A stretch of DNA of 64,000 bases from Methylobacterium sp. WSM2598 (GCF_000379105.1 NZ_KB900609.1:4307031-4371030), one strand, 5' to 3'; numbered from the stretch's first letter, positions 17,504 through 26,221 are shown. Notes: generated by a model from the letters alone, not told the origin. A program made the numbers and translations.

Positions 17504-19039
17504 TCAGTGGAAGTAGCGCGGGCCGCGCAGGTTGGGGTGGAGCATCACCGGGACGGCCTCGGCAGGCGGGGCTGCGCGATCGAGGCCCTTGGCCAGGATT
17601 GCGGCGATGCTGGTGTAGGTGAGCGCCCCGACGGCCACGGCCGGCCGAGGCGGCCTCCCCCCGGCTCGGATCGAGCCCGCGATAGAGGCGCAGGAGACCC
17701 AAGCAGGTACGGAAGCCCTGCTCGGGATGAGGCCGGTCGTGGAGGATGGCGATCACCAGCCCCTCCGTCTCCGGCCCAATGCTCCGCGCCCAGCGCCGGA
17801 AGCGCTCGGGACTCCACTCGGCGTAGCGGCGATGGGCGCTGGGCATGTGGTCGGGATTGGTGCCGTGCCGCCGGCCGGTGTAGCGGCGTTCGTGGGCGGC
17901 GACGCGCTGACCGCGATGGAACACCTCGACGGTGCGCGCCGTAAGGCGCACGTCGACCTGCTCGCGGATCAGGGCGTGGGGCACCGAGTACAGGAAGCCG
18001 CCCGCCTCGACGTGGTAGTCGAGGTTGACCCGGGCCAGCCGCCATTCGGCGAAGCTGTAGTCCTCCGCCGGCAGGGGCCGGAGCGCCGCGCGCTCGATCG
18101 CCTCGAACAGGGCGCGGCGCGTGGTGCCGAGCCGGCGCATCAGGTGGGCGTTGATGCGCTCCACCATCGCGGCGATGGCGGCATTGCACTCGGCCAGCGA
18201 GAAGAACGTCTGCTGGCGCAGCCGTCCCAGGATGTAGCTCTGGGCGAAGCGAACCCCGGCCTCGACCTTGGCCTTGTCGCGCGGCTTACGAGGCCGCGCC
18301 GGCAGGACGCCGACGCCGTAATGCTCGGCCATCATCCCGTAGGAGCGGTTGAGTTCGGGATCGTAGAACGAGGCCTTGTGCACCCCGCTCTTGAGGTTGT
18401 CGGGCACGACGAGGCGGGGGACACCGCCGAGGAAGCGGAACAGGCGGACATGCGCGCCGATCCAGTCGGGCAGCGTCTGGGTCCAGGTCGCCTCGGCGTA
18501 GGTCAGGCTCGACGCGCCGAGCACCGCCACGAAGATCTCGGCCTCGCGTACGATGCCGGTGGTGGAGTCGACGATCCCGACCTTCTTGCCGGAGTAGTCG
18601 ACGAAGACCTTGTCACCGGCGGCATGATGCTGGCGCATCACCGGGGTGAGCCGGCGCTCGAACTCGCGATAGAGATCGCAGAACCGGGAGTAGCCGTAGC
18701 CCTCCGGATGGGCCTCCCGGTACTCTTCCCAGAGCACCGTGAGGTTGACCCCGGGCGCGGCATCTCCCTGACCAGCGAGGGCCAGTTCGGCTCGGGCAGT
18801 CGCCGCATGCCCTGCTTCACCCCAGCCCGGGCGAACAGGCGCTGTTCCAGCACCGCGTCGCTGACCCCGGGGCCAAGCGGCCAGGTTAGGCCGGCGGCGG
18901 TTGCCCGGGCGAGGTTGTCCTGCACGGTCGAGCGGGCCACGCCCAGCGTTCGTCCGATCTCGCGCGAACTCACCCCATCGTGGGCGAGCCGCAGCATCTG
19001 TTTGATTTGTCGCATGGTCAGCTGTCTCCTGGCCGGCAT
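17504..19039 (-). pseudogene. istA: IS21 transposase, frameshifted
   Basis: The N-terminal helix-turn-helix (RQLTMRQIKQMLRLAHDG, SSREIGRTLGVARSTVQDNL) is in one frame to about 18760. The DDE catalytic region (DKVFVDYSGKKVGIV, RLVVPDNLKSGVHKASFYDP, PRKPRDKAKVEAGV) is in a second. The normal C-terminus (ALTYTSIAAILAKGLDR, then LHPNLRGPRYFH) is in a third after about 17645. Two frameshifts therefore inactivate it. The remaining residues are well conserved, so the inactivation looks fairly recent. Confidence 0.87.
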
Positions 19040-19210
19040 CCCGCTCTCCTCGTGCTCGAGGACTGGGATGCCGCGGTTGCTGACCCGCGGGGATGCGCCG
19101 TGGCCGATGCCGGCTACCGAGTGGCCGGCTTCATCTCGGAACGCTGGCCGACATCAAATCGGAACGCTGGCCGGCTTCGCCTCGGAACCGGTGGCCGACT
19201 TCAATCGGAA

Positions 19211-19795
19211 TCCGCAGTGGCGCATCTCGGACCTCTAGCTGCTCCATGAACCACGGCCGGAACGCCGGTCGAGAGTTGCATGTGATCGCACGTTGGCGGA
19301 CGCGATCAGGCCCTTTATGCCCACGCGCAGGCAGGACATGATCGCGCCGACGTCCTTGCCGAAGTTGCCAAATTGGCTCAAGCCGAGGTGAAAACGCCGG
19401 CCCGCGAGCTGGCCGCCGAGAGCGGCTCCGAGTACCAGCTCGTGATTGAGCCCTATCATGGCGCGATGCTGGGGAGGGCGTACTACCCGTGATCAGTTGG
19501 AGAGCCTTGCCCGGCAACTCACGCGTCGGACTGACGACGAGAAGCAAGCTGGCGGCTGCCGGACATGCTCTAAGGCATGATGATCCGGGGGGCGTGCTTG
19601 CCTGCTTGACCGTGTCGAACGCCACAGCGTGGCTTGGCCAGAGGCGGTCAGCCTGAGCGGAAGGGCAGACGTCTCCGGAGCGTCGGCCTCCATGGCGGCG
19701 CGTATATCAGCTCATAACGCGGCGATTTGTTACCTAAGGCGTTACCTAGAACGCCCCCGGATGCAGCACCATTCCAGCTAAGTGTCTGATCGAAT
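19211..19795. other. Spacer between IS21 and tRNA-Lys, possible island edge
   Basis: No gene can be supported. A plus-strand frame over about 19303-19492 reads coherently (RADVLAEVAKLAQAEVKTPA, YQLVIEPYHGAMLG) but lacks a start codon and a recognised family, so it may be the tail of a decayed gene. Because it abuts the 3' end of a tRNA gene, an attachment site would be expected near 19780-19815. Confidence 0.4.
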
Positions 19796-19871
<76 letters not shown>

Positions 19872-19916
19872 GTCGCTCTCAGGGAGCGAGACCGGGCGGC
19901 CACCAACCGTCCCGAT

Positions 19917-19985
19917 CGCGAGGCGGGATGTAGCGGGTCGGATCCGGGCTGTCCAGTCCCGAATCCGACCCGCCTCGCGCTTTTT
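19917..19985. terminator. Long hairpin with T-tract between tRNA-Lys and leuA
   Basis: A strong stem pairs 19933-19948 with 19958-19973 (15 of 16 bases). An alternative outer stem CGCGAGGCGGG/CCCGCCTCGCG (19917-19927 with 19969-19979) shares the CCCGC arm. TTTTT follows at 19981-19985 on the plus strand. It fits a rho-independent terminator for plus-strand transcription and could also end leuA transcripts coming from the right. Confidence 0.6.
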
Positions 19986-19991
19986 CGGCGG

Positions 19992-21551
19992 CTATTCGGC
20001 CGCCGCATGCTGGGCATGCAGGCGGTTGGCGCCCGCCAGCAGCTTGTTCAGCGCCGCCAGGTAGGCCTTCGCGGAGGCGACCAGCGTGTCCGGGTCGGCG
20101 CCGCGCGCCGTCACGCTGCGCTCGCCCTGGCGCAGGCGCACCGACACCTCGGCCTGCGCGTCCGTGCCCTCCGTCACCGCGTGGACGTCGTAGAGCTCGA
20201 GCTTCGCCTCGTGCGGCACCAGGGCGTGGATCGCGTTGAAGACCGCGTCGACCGGTCCGTTGCCGTCCGCCTCCTCCGTCGCGAGGCGCCCCTCGATGTC
20301 GAGGCGCATCGTCGCCCGCTGGGGGCCGCGCGTGCCCGCGATCACCGTCAGCGACACCAGCCGGATGCGGTCGTGCGCGGTCGCGAGGTTCTCGTCGACC
20401 AGCGCCTCGATGTCCTCGTCGTAGACGTTCTTCTTGCGGTCGGCGAGCGCCTTGAACCGCTCGAACGCGTCCTGGAACTGGTTGTCCGACAGGCGGTAGC
20501 CCATCTCCTCCAGCTTCGAGCGGAAGGCCGCGCGGCCCGAGTGCTTGCCCATTACCAGCGAGGTCTTCTGAACCCCGACCGATTCCGGGGTCATGATCTC
20601 GTAGGTGGACTGGTTCTTGAGCATCCCGTCCTGGTGGATGCCGCTCTCATGCGCGAAGGCGTTCCGGCCGACGATCGCCTTGTTGTACTGGACCGGGAAA
20701 TGCGTCGCGGCCGCCACCAGCTTCGAGGCCCGCATGATCTGCGTCGTGTCGATGCCGGTGGCGTAGGGCAGCACGTCGCCGCGGGTGCGGATCGCCATCA
20801 CCACCTCTTCGAGCGCCGCGTTGCCCGCCCGCTCGCCGATGCCGTTGATCGTGCACTCGATCTGGCGCGCGCCGCCCTCCACGCCCGCGAGGGAGTTCGC
20901 GATCGCCAGTCCCAGGTCGTTGTGGCAATGCACCGAGAAGACCGCCTTGTCGGCGTTGGGCACCCGCTCGCGCACCGCGCGGAACATCGCCCGGTACTCG
21001 TCGGGCGTCGCGTAGCCGACCGTGTCCGGCAGGTTGATCGTGGTCGCCCCCATCCGGATCGCCGTCTCGACGCAGCGGCACAGGTAGTCGAGCGGCGTGC
21101 GCGTCGCGTCCATGGCCGACCATTCCACGTCCTCGACGAGGTCGCGGGCCTGGGCCACCGTCCGCTGGATGATCTCCAGCACCTCCTCCTCGCTCTTGCG
21201 CATCTGGTGGGCGAGGTGGATCGGCGACGTCGACACGAAGGTGTGGATGCGCCCGCGCGCGGCGGGCCGCACCGCCTCCCCGGCCCGCGCGATGTCGGCG
21301 GGGATCGCCCGGGCGAGGCCCGCCACCACGGCGCGCTTGGTGCGCCGCGCGATCTCGGCCACCGCCTCGAAATCGCCGTTCGAGGCGATCGGGAAACCCG
21401 CCTCGATGATGTCGACGCCCATCCCGTCGAGCATCTCGGCCACCGCGAGCTTCTCCTCGAAGGTCATGGTGGCGCCGGGGCATTGCTCGCCGTCGCGCAG
21501 GGTAGTGTCGAAGATCAGGACGCGCTCGGCGGAGGAAGCAGCTTGGGTCAT
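19992..21551 (-). CDS. leuA: 2-isopropylmalate synthase
   Basis: LeuA condenses acetyl-CoA with 2-oxoisovalerate, the committed step of leucine synthesis. The catalytic TIM barrel begins with IFDTTLRDGEQCPGATM and has the metal ligands in SVHCHNDLGLAIANSLAGVE. The flexible hinge HESGIHQDGMLKN is clear, and the C-terminal third is the leucine-binding regulatory domain (LVSLTVIAGTRGPQRATMRL through SAKAYLAALNKLL). Length (519 residues) is typical of long LeuA proteins with allosteric control. The start MTQAASSAERVLIFDTT is well placed. Upstream on the same strand lies a leader peptide with clustered leucine codons and a hairpin (21639-21774), so expression is probably attenuated by charged tRNA-Leu in addition to feedback inhibition. 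Confidence 0.97.
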   Translation of the reverse strand: MTQAASSAERVLIFDTTLRDGEQCPGATMTFEEKLAVAEMLDGMGVDIIEAGFPIASNGDFEAVAEIARRTKRAVVAGLARAIPADIARAGEAVRPAARGRIHTFVSTSPIHLAHQMRKSEEEVLEIIQRTVAQARDLVEDVEWSAMDATRTPLDYLCRCVETAIRMGATTINLPDTVGYATPDEYRAMFRAVRERVPNADKAVFSVHCHNDLGLAIANSLAGVEGGARQIECTINGIGERAGNAALEEVVMAIRTRGDVLPYATGIDTTQIMRASKLVAAATHFPVQYNKAIVGRNAFAHESGIHQDGMLKNQSTYEIMTPESVGVQKTSLVMGKHSGRAAFRSKLEEMGYRLSDNQFQDAFERFKALADRKKNVYDEDIEALVDENLATAHDRIRLVSLTVIAGTRGPQRATMRLDIEGRLATEEADGNGPVDAVFNAIHALVPHEAKLELYDVHAVTEGTDAQAEVSVRLRQGERSVTARGADPDTLVASAKAYLAALNKLLAGANRLHAQHAAAE

Positions 21552-21638
21552 GGGAAAATCCGTTCTGGGAGATCGCCCGGCGCGGCGCTCGGGGCGGCGC
21601 GGATCGCGATCGCGAGCTGGGACGAGGATGGTCGCGCT

Positions 21639-21679
21639 CCCCTGAAGGCCCAGGCGCGCGCCCGGACGGCCCTCAGGGG
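21639..21679 (-). promoter_or_regulatory. leuA attenuator hairpin
   Basis: The segments at 21668-21679 and 21639-21650 pair over 12 positions (one G-U) and enclose a GC-rich 17-nt loop that can itself fold. The 5' arm overlaps the leader peptide stop codon, so a ribosome stalled at the leucine codons would change which structure forms. This is the geometry of classical amino-acid attenuators. A clear U-tract directly after this stem is lacking; the run of four T just before the leuA start (about 21553-21556) follows another GC-rich foldable segment. Confidence 0.65.
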
Positions 21680-21774
21680 CGGCTAAGGAGAAGGCCGGGA
21701 AGGAGGAGCGCGCGCGACCGCGCCGCCCGCAGGGCGGTCCGGGTCGTCAGCGGCAGGGAGCCGGCATGCGCCAC
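21673..21774 (-). CDS. Leucine leader peptide (33 aa)
   Basis: The GTG start at 21774 is preceded by AGGAGA at eight bases. The 33-residue reading ends with LLLPGLLLSRP, two blocks of three consecutive leucine codons (CTC CTC CTT and CTT CTC CTT) immediately before the stop. A short peptide rich in leucine codons, with a hairpin overlapping its stop and ending upstream of leuA, matches the transcription-attenuation leaders known for leuA in proteobacteria. There is no other reason for this reading frame to be translated. It is not conserved as a protein in itself; only the codon cluster matters. I consider the regulatory role likely but inferred from layout. Confidence 0.75.
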   Translation of the reverse strand: MAHAGSLPLTTRTALRAARSRALLLPGLLLSRP

Positions 21775-21849
21775 GGCTCGGGTCTCCTCAAGGCGGAACG
21801 CCTGACGTCGCCCTCTCTACCGGCGGCGGGCCGCGATGACAAGCCGGCG

Positions 21850-21933
21850 GCCCTGACGGGCCGCGCCGCCCTGACGGGGCGCGCCGCCCCGATGGACCGG
21901 GTGCCTGGGGGCCACGCGCCTGGGGGCCGCGCG
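21850..21933. repeat. Short tandem repeats upstream of leuA leader
   Basis: Two near-identical 18-bp units (21850-21867, 21868-21885) plus a diverged third are followed by two 15-bp units CCTGGGGGCC(A/G)CGCG (21904-21918, 21919-21933). They lie in the divergent region between leuA and the small lipoprotein gene. Such GC-rich units could be slippage products; no function is apparent. Confidence 0.6.
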
Positions 21934-22015
21934 CCGGATTGACCCGCCCGACCGCCCTTGCCACAAGCTCGGCCGCAGATCCTCCCCCGGGAGTCGATCC
22001 GCTAGGAGAGCGTCC

Positions 22016-22339
22016 ATGCTGCCTCGTTCCGGCCTCGCCGCCGCCCTGCTCGCCGCCCTCGGCCTCGCCGCCTGCAAGCCGAGCGTGCCGCCCCCCGCGG
22101 TCGCGGCGGCACCGGTCGCCGCCCCGGCGATCCCGCCCGGCGGCTCCGGCTGCGGCCCGGCCATCGCCCGCACCCAGACCATCGTGAACAGCGACGTCGC
22201 CACCGGCAACCTCAACGAGCCGGTCGGCAAGCGCTTCTCGGCCGATCTCGGCCGGGCCGCCGAGGCCTGCGCGGCCGGCCACGAGGCCGAGGCGCTGCGC
22301 CTCCACGCCGCCGCCCGCGCCCGCTACGGCTATCCGTGA
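22016..22339 (+). CDS. Small putative lipoprotein
   Basis: A 107-residue protein with a lipoprotein signal: MLPRSG, a hydrophobic run and the lipobox LAAC at about residues 17-20. The mature part begins with a Pro/Ala-rich linker (KPSVPPPAVAAAPVAAP) and ends in a small domain with CGPAIARTQTIVNSDVATGN and two further cysteines that could form a disulfide in the periplasm. The GAGAG region before the ATG gives acceptable initiation. I do not recognise a named family; the pattern is like small envelope lipoproteins of Methylobacterium. It reads divergently from leuA. Confidence 0.7.
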   Translation: MLPRSGLAAALLAALGLAACKPSVPPPAVAAAPVAAPAIPPGGSGCGPAIARTQTIVNSDVATGNLNEPVGKRFSADLGRAAEACAAGHEAEALRLHAAARARYGYP

Positions 22340-22452
22340 GGGTGCGGCCTTCACGATCCGTTAACCCTGCTGGCCCGACTCTTGATAAGCTGGCCCGGCC
22401 GACCGGCCGGCGCCCCCGGCAGTCTCCGCCCGCCCGATCCGGAGTGGTCGCC

Positions 22453-22740
22453 ATGCGCCTGCAGAACCCCTTCACGGCCCATCCCGCCTCCCACGGCGAG
22501 ACCTACGCGCAGCATATGCGCGCCTCGCTCAGCTACGCGGTGCCGCTCCTCGGCGCGGCGCTGGCGGCCTTCGTGCATGCGGGGCTGCCGTTCCTCTTCA
22601 CCACCACGGCGAGCCGCACCGTGGCCCGCCTGCACGCGCGCATGACCCGGCGCTGCGTCCGCTGCCCGTCCGGGCCCGCCCACCGGCCCGACCTGTTCGC
22701 GCGCCGCCCCGCCGAGACCGGCCTGATCTGCGAGATCTGA
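22453..22740 (+). CDS. DUF6356-family protein
   Basis: A 95-residue protein beginning MRLQNPFTAHPASHGETYAQHM. A single hydrophobic segment (SYAVPLLGAALAAFVHAGLPFLF) is followed by TTTASRTVARLHARM, which matches the DUF6356 pattern (F..HP...GE.Y..HM ... VHA..PFLF ... L..RM). One membrane helix is likely, with a basic C-terminal tail. The upstream in-frame codon at 22336 is rejected because GGAG (22441-22444) is correctly placed for ATG 22453 and homology begins there. The function of the family is unknown. Confidence 0.8.
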   Translation: MRLQNPFTAHPASHGETYAQHMRASLSYAVPLLGAALAAFVHAGLPFLFTTTASRTVARLHARMTRRCVRCPSGPAHRPDLFARRPAETGLICEI

Positions 22741-22751
22741 GGCGGCCGTCG

Positions 22752-22802
22752 GGCCGGCCCTTGGCGGTGGGGCCGGACCTTGGCGGTGGGGCCGGCCCTT
22801 GG
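22752..22802. repeat. 19-bp tandem repeat, 2.7 copies
   Basis: Units GGCCGGCCCTTGGCGGTGG (22752-22770), the same with one change (22771-22789) and a partial unit to 22802. It lies in the short space between two convergent genes. Each unit contains the palindrome GGCCGGCC or its variant, so it might add hairpin structure to both 3' ends. Confidence 0.75.
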
Positions 22803-22805
22803 CCC

Positions 22806-23516
22806 TCAGGCCAACAGAAAGGCGTCGTGCAGGAAGGCCTGCACGAAGGCCGGCATGACGGACGGGTCGATGTCCCCCGGGCCGCGCACCACCACGAGGC
22901 CGGCGAGTTCCGGCACCTCCTCGGCGGCGAGGTGGGCCTCGGCGCGCGCCAGCAGGTCCGCGGCCCGCTCGCCCATCGCGACCGGCCGCAGGAGCGCGAG
23001 GTGGCCGCCGTGCCGCACGAGCACCCACTCCTCCGCGGCGCCCTCCGGCGGCGCGAGCCCGGTCTCCTCCGCGAGCTCGCGCACGGCGCTGGCCGCGAGG
23101 TCGACGCTGCCGTCCGGGCGCACGTCGGAGGGGTCGGGCGTGCCGCAGGCGAAGTAGACCTGACCGGCGCTGGCCGTGTGCGCGTTCATGCGGCCGAGCA
23201 GGTAGGCCCCGTCGCGGCTCAGCGGCGCCACCGCGGCGAAGACGTTGACGACGGCGGGATCCGGGAAGCCGAGATCGCGGAAGGCCGTGAAGGTCGCGAA
23301 ATCGGTCTCGAACAGCCGCATCGCGACGGTCCGGCCACGGATCTCGACGTGGTTCGCCAGCAGCACGCGGCCGTTGAACAGCGCCGGGCGCTCGGCGAGG
23401 CGCCGCCGCCAATGCGCCGCGATCCCGGCGGCGTTCTCCCGCGCCCAGGCCCAATCGTAGGGGGCGAGGGCCGCGGTCAGGTGCGCGGCGCGCGACAGGC
23501 TCGCCTTCGCGCTCAT
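22806..23516 (-). CDS. Nudix hydrolase
   Basis: A 236-residue protein with the Nudix segment GSVDLAASAVRELAEETGL near residues 145-163. The REL.EETGL half of the motif is intact, whereas the first Glu of the consensus (GX5EX7REUXEEXGU) is Ala. The essential metal-binding Glu pair is present. The N-terminal 130 residues (RPALFNGRVLLANHVEIRG, DFATFTAFRDLGFPDPAVVN) match a subgroup of longer Nudix proteins seen in alphaproteobacteria. Substrate unknown; probably a nucleotide or CoA derivative. Its ATG overlaps the stop of the upstream PhzF-like gene, so the two are translationally coupled. Confidence 0.82.
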   Translation of the reverse strand: MSAKASLSRAAHLTAALAPYDWAWARENAAGIAAHWRRRLAERPALFNGRVLLANHVEIRGRTVAMRLFETDFATFTAFRDLGFPDPAVVNVFAAVAPLSRDGAYLLGRMNAHTASAGQVYFACGTPDPSDVRPDGSVDLAASAVRELAEETGLAPPEGAAEEWVLVRHGGHLALLRPVAMGERAADLLARAEAHLAAEEVPELAGLVVVRGPGDIDPSVMPAFVQAFLHDAFLLA

Positions 23517-24427
23517 GCCCGCAGGGTGCCCTCGCTGACCACGACGGCGCTGCCGCCGATCTCGGCCGCGCGCAGCGCGCCCGCCTCGATCACCAGCTGC
23601 AGGGCGATCTCGCTCGGGCGGCCCATCTCGTAGCCCTGCCCGATCGGGATGTCGTGCGTGCCCTCGCCGAGGGGCTCGAACTGCATCAGCGCGCCCGCGA
23701 AGGCGGCGACGGCGGCGCCGGTCGCCGGATCCTCCGCGATGCCGAGGCCCGGGGCGAACATCCGGGCCCGGAAGCGGTGGGCGGGATCCTCGGTCTCGGC
23801 CGTGTAGAGGAAGACCTTGGCGCCGGGGCCGAAGGCCCGCTCCAGCGCCTCGGCGCTCGGTCGGGCGCGGCCGAGCGCGTCGAGGGAGCGCAGGGGCACC
23901 AGCTCGAAGGGCGTGCCGGCGCCGTGCCGGCTCGGCCGGTGGCGGGCGAAGCCGATGTCCTGGGCGGCGAGGCCGAGGCCGGCCGCCACGGTCGCGGCGT
24001 CGGGCCCGAGCCCCTCGGCCTCGCCCCAGATCTCCGGGAGCTTCGGCAGCCGGAAGCGCGCGCGGCCCCTCCCCTCCCCCGGCTCGACCACGCAGGGCAC
24101 CACCCCGACCGTCTCCTCCAGCCCGAAGGCGAGCGCGTCGGCGCGGCCGGCGCGGCGGTCCTGCAGGCCGAGGAGTACGGCGGTGCCCACGGTCGGGTGA
24201 CCGGCGAAGGGCAGTTCGTGGACGGGCGTGAAGATGCGCAGCCGCGCGCGGTGGCGGGCCTCCTCGGGCGGCAGCACGAACACCGTCTCGGAGAGGTTGA
24301 ACTCGCGGGCGATGGCCTGCATGGCGGCGCCGTCGAGCCCCTCCGCGTCGAGCACCACCGCGAGCGGGTTGCCGGCGAACGGCCGCTCGGTGAAGACGTC
24401 GAGGGTCACGAAGCGGCGTGCGGTCAT
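23513..24427 (-). CDS. PhzF-family isomerase/epimerase-like protein
   Basis: A 304-residue PhzF fold. The N-terminal half has FVTLDVFTERPFAGNPLAVV with the conserved NPLAVV, FNLSETVFVLPP (catalytic-site Glu in SETVF) and IFTPVHELPFAGHPTVGTAV. The C-terminal half has RARMFAPGLGIAEDPATGAA. All hallmark motifs are intact, so the protein should be folded and active. PhzF relatives catalyse isomerisations on small acids; only a minority act in phenazine synthesis, and no phz genes are nearby, so the annotation stays at family level. It is followed with a 4-bp overlap by a Nudix hydrolase. Confidence 0.9.
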   Translation of the reverse strand: MTARRFVTLDVFTERPFAGNPLAVVLDAEGLDGAAMQAIAREFNLSETVFVLPPEEARHRARLRIFTPVHELPFAGHPTVGTAVLLGLQDRRAGRADALAFGLEETVGVVPCVVEPGEGRGRARFRLPKLPEIWGEAEGLGPDAATVAAGLGLAAQDIGFARHRPSRHGAGTPFELVPLRSLDALGRARPSAEALERAFGPGAKVFLYTAETEDPAHRFRARMFAPGLGIAEDPATGAAVAAFAGALMQFEPLGEGTHDIPIGQGYEMGRPSEIALQLVIEAGALRAAEIGGSAVVVSEGTLRA

Positions 24428-24577
24428 CGCGGCATTCTCCCAAACCCCGCTGCGGCGCAGCAGGCCCGCCGGTGTAGCGCAGGACCGCTCCGCCGAGAAT
24501 GGTGGCGTGACCTGCGGGGCGGCTCGGGGCAGGATGGCATGCCGCAAGGGAAGAGAACCGCGAGGGAAGGCGACCGC

Positions 24578-25354
24578 ATGGCCCGACGCAGCCTCACGAC
24601 GCGCCTGCCGCCGCCCTTCCTCAAGCGGGTCTGGCTCGACCCCGCCAGGGTCGCGCGGCCGGAGGCCTATCCGTTCTGCCTGCCCGTCTTCCGGGGCGGG
24701 GATTTCGAGATCCTGTTCGAGCGGCCGATCACGATCGTCGTCGGCGAGAACGGTGCGGGCAAATCGACCCTGCTCGAAGGGATCGCGGCCCTGTGCGGCT
24801 TCGACGTGGCGGGCGGCAGCCGCGACCACCGCCCGCTCGACCACGCGGAGGCGCTCGCCGCGGACGGCGACGCGCTCGCGCCCGCCCTGCGGGCCGCCTG
24901 GCTGCCGAAGGTCGCGGGCGGCTGGTTCTTCCGGGCCGAGAGCGTCTTCTCGGTGGCGCGCTCCCTCGACGCGGTGAACGGCGCGCAGGCGCCCGATTAC
25001 CTGTCGCGGTCCCACGGCGAGGGCGTCCTGCGGGTCTTCCGCGAGCGCTGCCTGCGCCAGGGCGTCTTCCTGTTCGACGAGCCGGAGGCGGCCCTGTCGC
25101 CGCGGCGCCAGGTCACCTTCCTGGCGCTGCTGCGGGAGATGGAGCGGATGCGGGCCGCCCAGGTCATCATCGCGACCCACTCGCCGATCCTGATGGCCTA
25201 TCCGGGCGCCGCCCTGATGGCGGTCACGCGCGCCGGCCTCGCGCCGGTGCGGCTCGGGGACACGGCGCATTTCCGCCTCTACCGCGAGTTCTGCGACGAT
25301 CCGGAGCTGTTCGTCGAGGCGGCCCTGGCCGCCGAGGAGCCGTCCGAAAGCTAG
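24578..25354 (+). CDS. AAA-type/ABC-like ATPase, probable RecF/SMC-type P-loop protein
   Basis: A 258-residue soluble ATPase. Walker A is VVGENGAGKSTLLEGIA. An ABC-like signature region reads LSRSHGEGVLRVF, Walker B is GVFLFDEPEAALSP with a following D-loop-like turn, and the H-loop reads VIIATHSPILMAYPGA. There is no transporter partner, and the family (single-domain ATPases with DEPEAALSP and THSP) is usually grouped as predicted ATP-binding proteins related to OLD/RecF. The substrate is unknown. GAGGGAAGG precedes ATG 24578 at good spacing; an in-frame ATG lies 39 bases upstream. Its stop codon overlaps the convergent SDR gene's stop. Confidence 0.85.
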   Translation: MARRSLTTRLPPPFLKRVWLDPARVARPEAYPFCLPVFRGGDFEILFERPITIVVGENGAGKSTLLEGIAALCGFDVAGGSRDHRPLDHAEALAADGDALAPALRAAWLPKVAGGWFFRAESVFSVARSLDAVNGAQAPDYLSRSHGEGVLRVFRERCLRQGVFLFDEPEAALSPRRQVTFLALLREMERMRAAQVIIATHSPILMAYPGAALMAVTRAGLAPVRLGDTAHFRLYREFCDDPELFVEAALAAEEPSES

Positions 25355-26100
25355 ACGGTCCGCCCGCCGTCGATCGGCATCTCGATCCCGGTCAGGAATT
25401 CCGCCTCGTCGGAGGCGAGGAACAGCGCGGTGGCGGCGATGTCCTCCGGGCGCGACAGGCGGCCGAGGGGGATGGTGGCGATGAACTTGGCGCGGTTCTC
25501 GGGCGTGTCCGGCACGCCCATGAAGGCTTCGAGCAGCCCGGTCTCGCCCATCACCGGGCAGAGCGCGTTGACCCGGATCTTCCAGGGCGCGAGTTCGACC
25601 GCCAGCGACTTCGACATCAGGTTCACGGCGCCCTTCGAGGCGTTGTACCAGGTCAGGCCCGGCCGCGGCCGGATCCCCGCCGTCGAGCCGACGTTGAGGA
25701 TCACCCCGCCGCCGTTGTCGCGCATGGCCGGCGCCACCGCCCGCACGAAGTGGAAGATCGACTTCACGTTGACCCGGAACACGCGGTCGAACGTGTCCTC
25801 GTCGACCTCCATCAGCGGCTGGTTGCGGTGGGTCATGCCGGCATTGTTGACGAGGATGTGGGGCGTGCCGAAGGCCTCGGCGGTGCGGGCCACGGCGCGC
25901 GCCACGTCCTCCTTCGCCCCGACATCGGCCGTGACCGCGATCGCGTCCCGGCCGATCGCGGCGGCGACCCGCTCGGCCTCCTCCCCGCGCAGGTCGACCA
26001 CCGCGACCCGCGCACCCTCCTGCGCGAAGCGCCGGGCGATGCCCTCGCCGAACCCGCCGCCCGCGCCCGTGACGATCGCGACCTTGCCCCGAAGCCTCAT
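25351..26100 (-). CDS. Short-chain dehydrogenase/reductase (SDR)
   Basis: A classical 249-residue SDR. It has the cofactor motif TGAGGGFGEGIARRFAQEGA, an acidic residue at the end of beta-2 (VAVVDLRG) that favours NAD(H), NNAG (ILVNNAGMTHRN), the catalytic serine in NVGSTAG, and the active-site pair in TWYNASKGAVNLMSKS (Y and K). The C-terminus IDGGRTV is typical of FabG/glucose-1-dehydrogenase-like members. The substrate cannot be read. GGGAGG precedes the ATG at good distance. The 3' end overlaps the convergent ATPase gene by 4 bases. Confidence 0.92.
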   Translation of the reverse strand: MRLRGKVAIVTGAGGGFGEGIARRFAQEGARVAVVDLRGEEAERVAAAIGRDAIAVTADVGAKEDVARAVARTAEAFGTPHILVNNAGMTHRNQPLMEVDEDTFDRVFRVNVKSIFHFVRAVAPAMRDNGGGVILNVGSTAGIRPRPGLTWYNASKGAVNLMSKSLAVELAPWKIRVNALCPVMGETGLLEAFMGVPDTPENRAKFIATIPLGRLSRPEDIAATALFLASDEAEFLTGIEMPIDGGRTV

Positions 26101-26221
26101 GCTCGATCCTCCCTGCCGGACGCGCTGCGCGGCGCGTCGGTCGGGCCGGATCATGGCGCGGGGCTGGCGCGGCTGTCCAACGCCGCCGGCGCCGGCCAGG
26201 GTTGCGCCGGGATGCGCTCCT

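Larger units (their letters stand above)
16608..19210 (-). mobile_element. Degenerate IS21-family insertion sequence
   Basis: It carries istA and istB in the usual order on the minus strand. Both ends are bounded by multiple short repeats of the form TTCCGAnnTGAAGCCGGCCAnCG: four on the left (about 16608-16700, plus orientation) and about four on the right (about 19120-19210, inverted). Repeated terminal sequences in opposite orientation are typical of IS21. Both genes are frameshifted, so the copy is dead. I could not identify the target duplication with certainty. Confidence 0.85.

Noticed and set aside
19303..19492. Coherent-looking frame (RADVLAEVAKLAQAEVKTPA)
   Set aside because: It has no start codon and no family match, and it lies between an IS and a tRNA. 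It is listed only as possible debris.
19992..21686. Long plus-strand open frames opposite leuA (over 500 codons) and similar ones opposite most genes
   Set aside because: They are antisense shadows in high-GC DNA, with low-complexity Arg/His/Gly-rich translations, no domains and no ribosome binding sites.
23513..24427. Phenazine biosynthesis cluster
   Set aside because: Only a PhzF-like protein is present, with no phzABCDEG genes. PhzF relatives are common in non-producers.
24578..25354. ABC transporter ATPase of an importer
   Set aside because: The P-loop, DEPEAALSP and THSP motifs fit a stand-alone ATPase, and there is no permease or binding protein beside it.
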